From Akkermansiaceae bacterium (GTDB lineage Bacteria; Verrucomicrobiota; Verrucomicrobiia; Verrucomicrobiales; Akkermansiaceae), in contig JALZVA010000204.1 of NCBI GenBank assembly GCA_023301335.1, positions 1 to 14,730 of the forward strand: a DNA stretch of 14,730 nt, written 5' to 3'. Shown here piece by piece: positions 14,451 through 14,730 of the stretch. Position 1 is the first letter of the stretch. The number at the start of each line of letters is the position of its first letter. Below the pieces are notes generated by a model, which was not told the DNA's origin, did not search any database, and worked only from the letters and a program-made list of their open reading frames with translations. The translations under genes and the position numbers were made by a program.

Positions 14451-14726
14451 ATGATACCAAAACTAGGCAGCAAAATCATGGCCCACCGCGACAAACAATA
14501 CCGCTGGAAAGCCAGGGCCACACAACAAGGCTCAGAAATCCTCTGCGAGTATAACGAAATCCCTGATGGCCAACTTCTCATCATTCAGCTACCTAAAGTC
14601 TGCAACCTTGGACTGTTAGAGCCTGGGGTTGACTATGCTGTGGCAAATGGCTGGAGGCCTGCCGAAAAGGTGACCGAACCATTTATCATCCGTAAAGCTA
14701 AGGACAGCTTCCGAATCATCGAATAA
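14451..14726 (+). CDS. 91-residue protein of unknown function
   Basis: A complete small frame ending at 14726. The product is basic at the front (KIMAHRDKQYRWKARATQQ) and of mixed strand character afterwards (GQLLIIQLPKV, EPGVDYAVANGWRPA, EPFIIRKAKDSFRIIE). I recognise no family. There is no signal peptide or membrane helix. It starts 24 bases after the Xer gene on the same strand. A second ATG at 14478 (MAHRDKQYRW) is an equally good start and would give 82 residues. The ordered hydrophobic pattern and absence of a competing frame support coding, but nothing points to a role. Confidence 0.6.
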   Translation: MIPKLGSKIMAHRDKQYRWKARATQQGSEILCEYNEIPDGQLLIIQLPKVCNLGLLEPGVDYAVANGWRPAEKVTEPFIIRKAKDSFRIIE

Positions 14727-14730
14727 TACT

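Overview
This 14.7 kb window looks like a housekeeping stretch of a chromosome from the phylum Verrucomicrobiota, perhaps a marine Rubritalea-like lineage. The lineage call is inference. It rests on the PPSxEEL-type lead-in to the kinase, the MGKQYNK...RRRRKAY amino terminus of the Lys/Ala-rich protein, the zinc-ligand-free bL36, and several small proteins with a verrucomicrobial flavour. Base composition is moderate and even. There is no transposase, CRISPR array, prophage gene, rRNA or tRNA. Start codons are mostly not preceded by a well-spaced Shine-Dalgarno sequence.

Left block (1-4198, all minus strand, transcribed right to left): an RlmI-like rRNA cytosine methyltransferase overlaps S-methyl-5'-thioadenosine phosphorylase by one base (TAATG). 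After about 150 bases come a secreted Amidase_3 N-acetylmuramoyl-L-alanine amidase and menD (menaquinone synthesis), which runs off the window. Divergent from this block is a short plus-strand gene (4335-4817) for a Lys/Ala-rich, histone-H1-like protein with a carboxy-terminal helix-hairpin-helix. It ends at a strong bidirectional terminator.

Middle block (4928-8632, minus strand): an OmpR-family response regulator, a membrane histidine kinase with a very large unrecognised extracytoplasmic domain, and a ten-helix EamA permease form a compact operon. The 272-base region upstream of the regulator (8633-8904) holds two clusters of 11-base-phased direct repeats with a shared core, good candidates for an OmpR-type operator. 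On its other side lies a plus-strand HxxxD acyltransferase-like gene lacking the usual amino-terminal part of its fold.

The most unusual gene is at 9934-11736: a soluble protein with two consecutive protein-kinase folds, both with key active-site residues replaced. It looks like a double pseudokinase.

Right block (11763-14726): two small minus-strand genes, one with an acidic linker and one HEAT-like; the minus-strand rpmJ for bL36 with its own terminator; then plus-strand genes for a Fur-family regulator and a XerC/XerD recombinase 6 bases apart, and a 91-residue protein of unknown function. The bL36 gene and the Fur-family gene are divergent and share a promoter region.

No single novel gene system stands out beyond doubt. 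The best leads are the double pseudokinase, the phased repeat clusters beside the two-component operon, the H1-like/helix-hairpin-helix fusion, and the acyltransferase with the short amino terminus.
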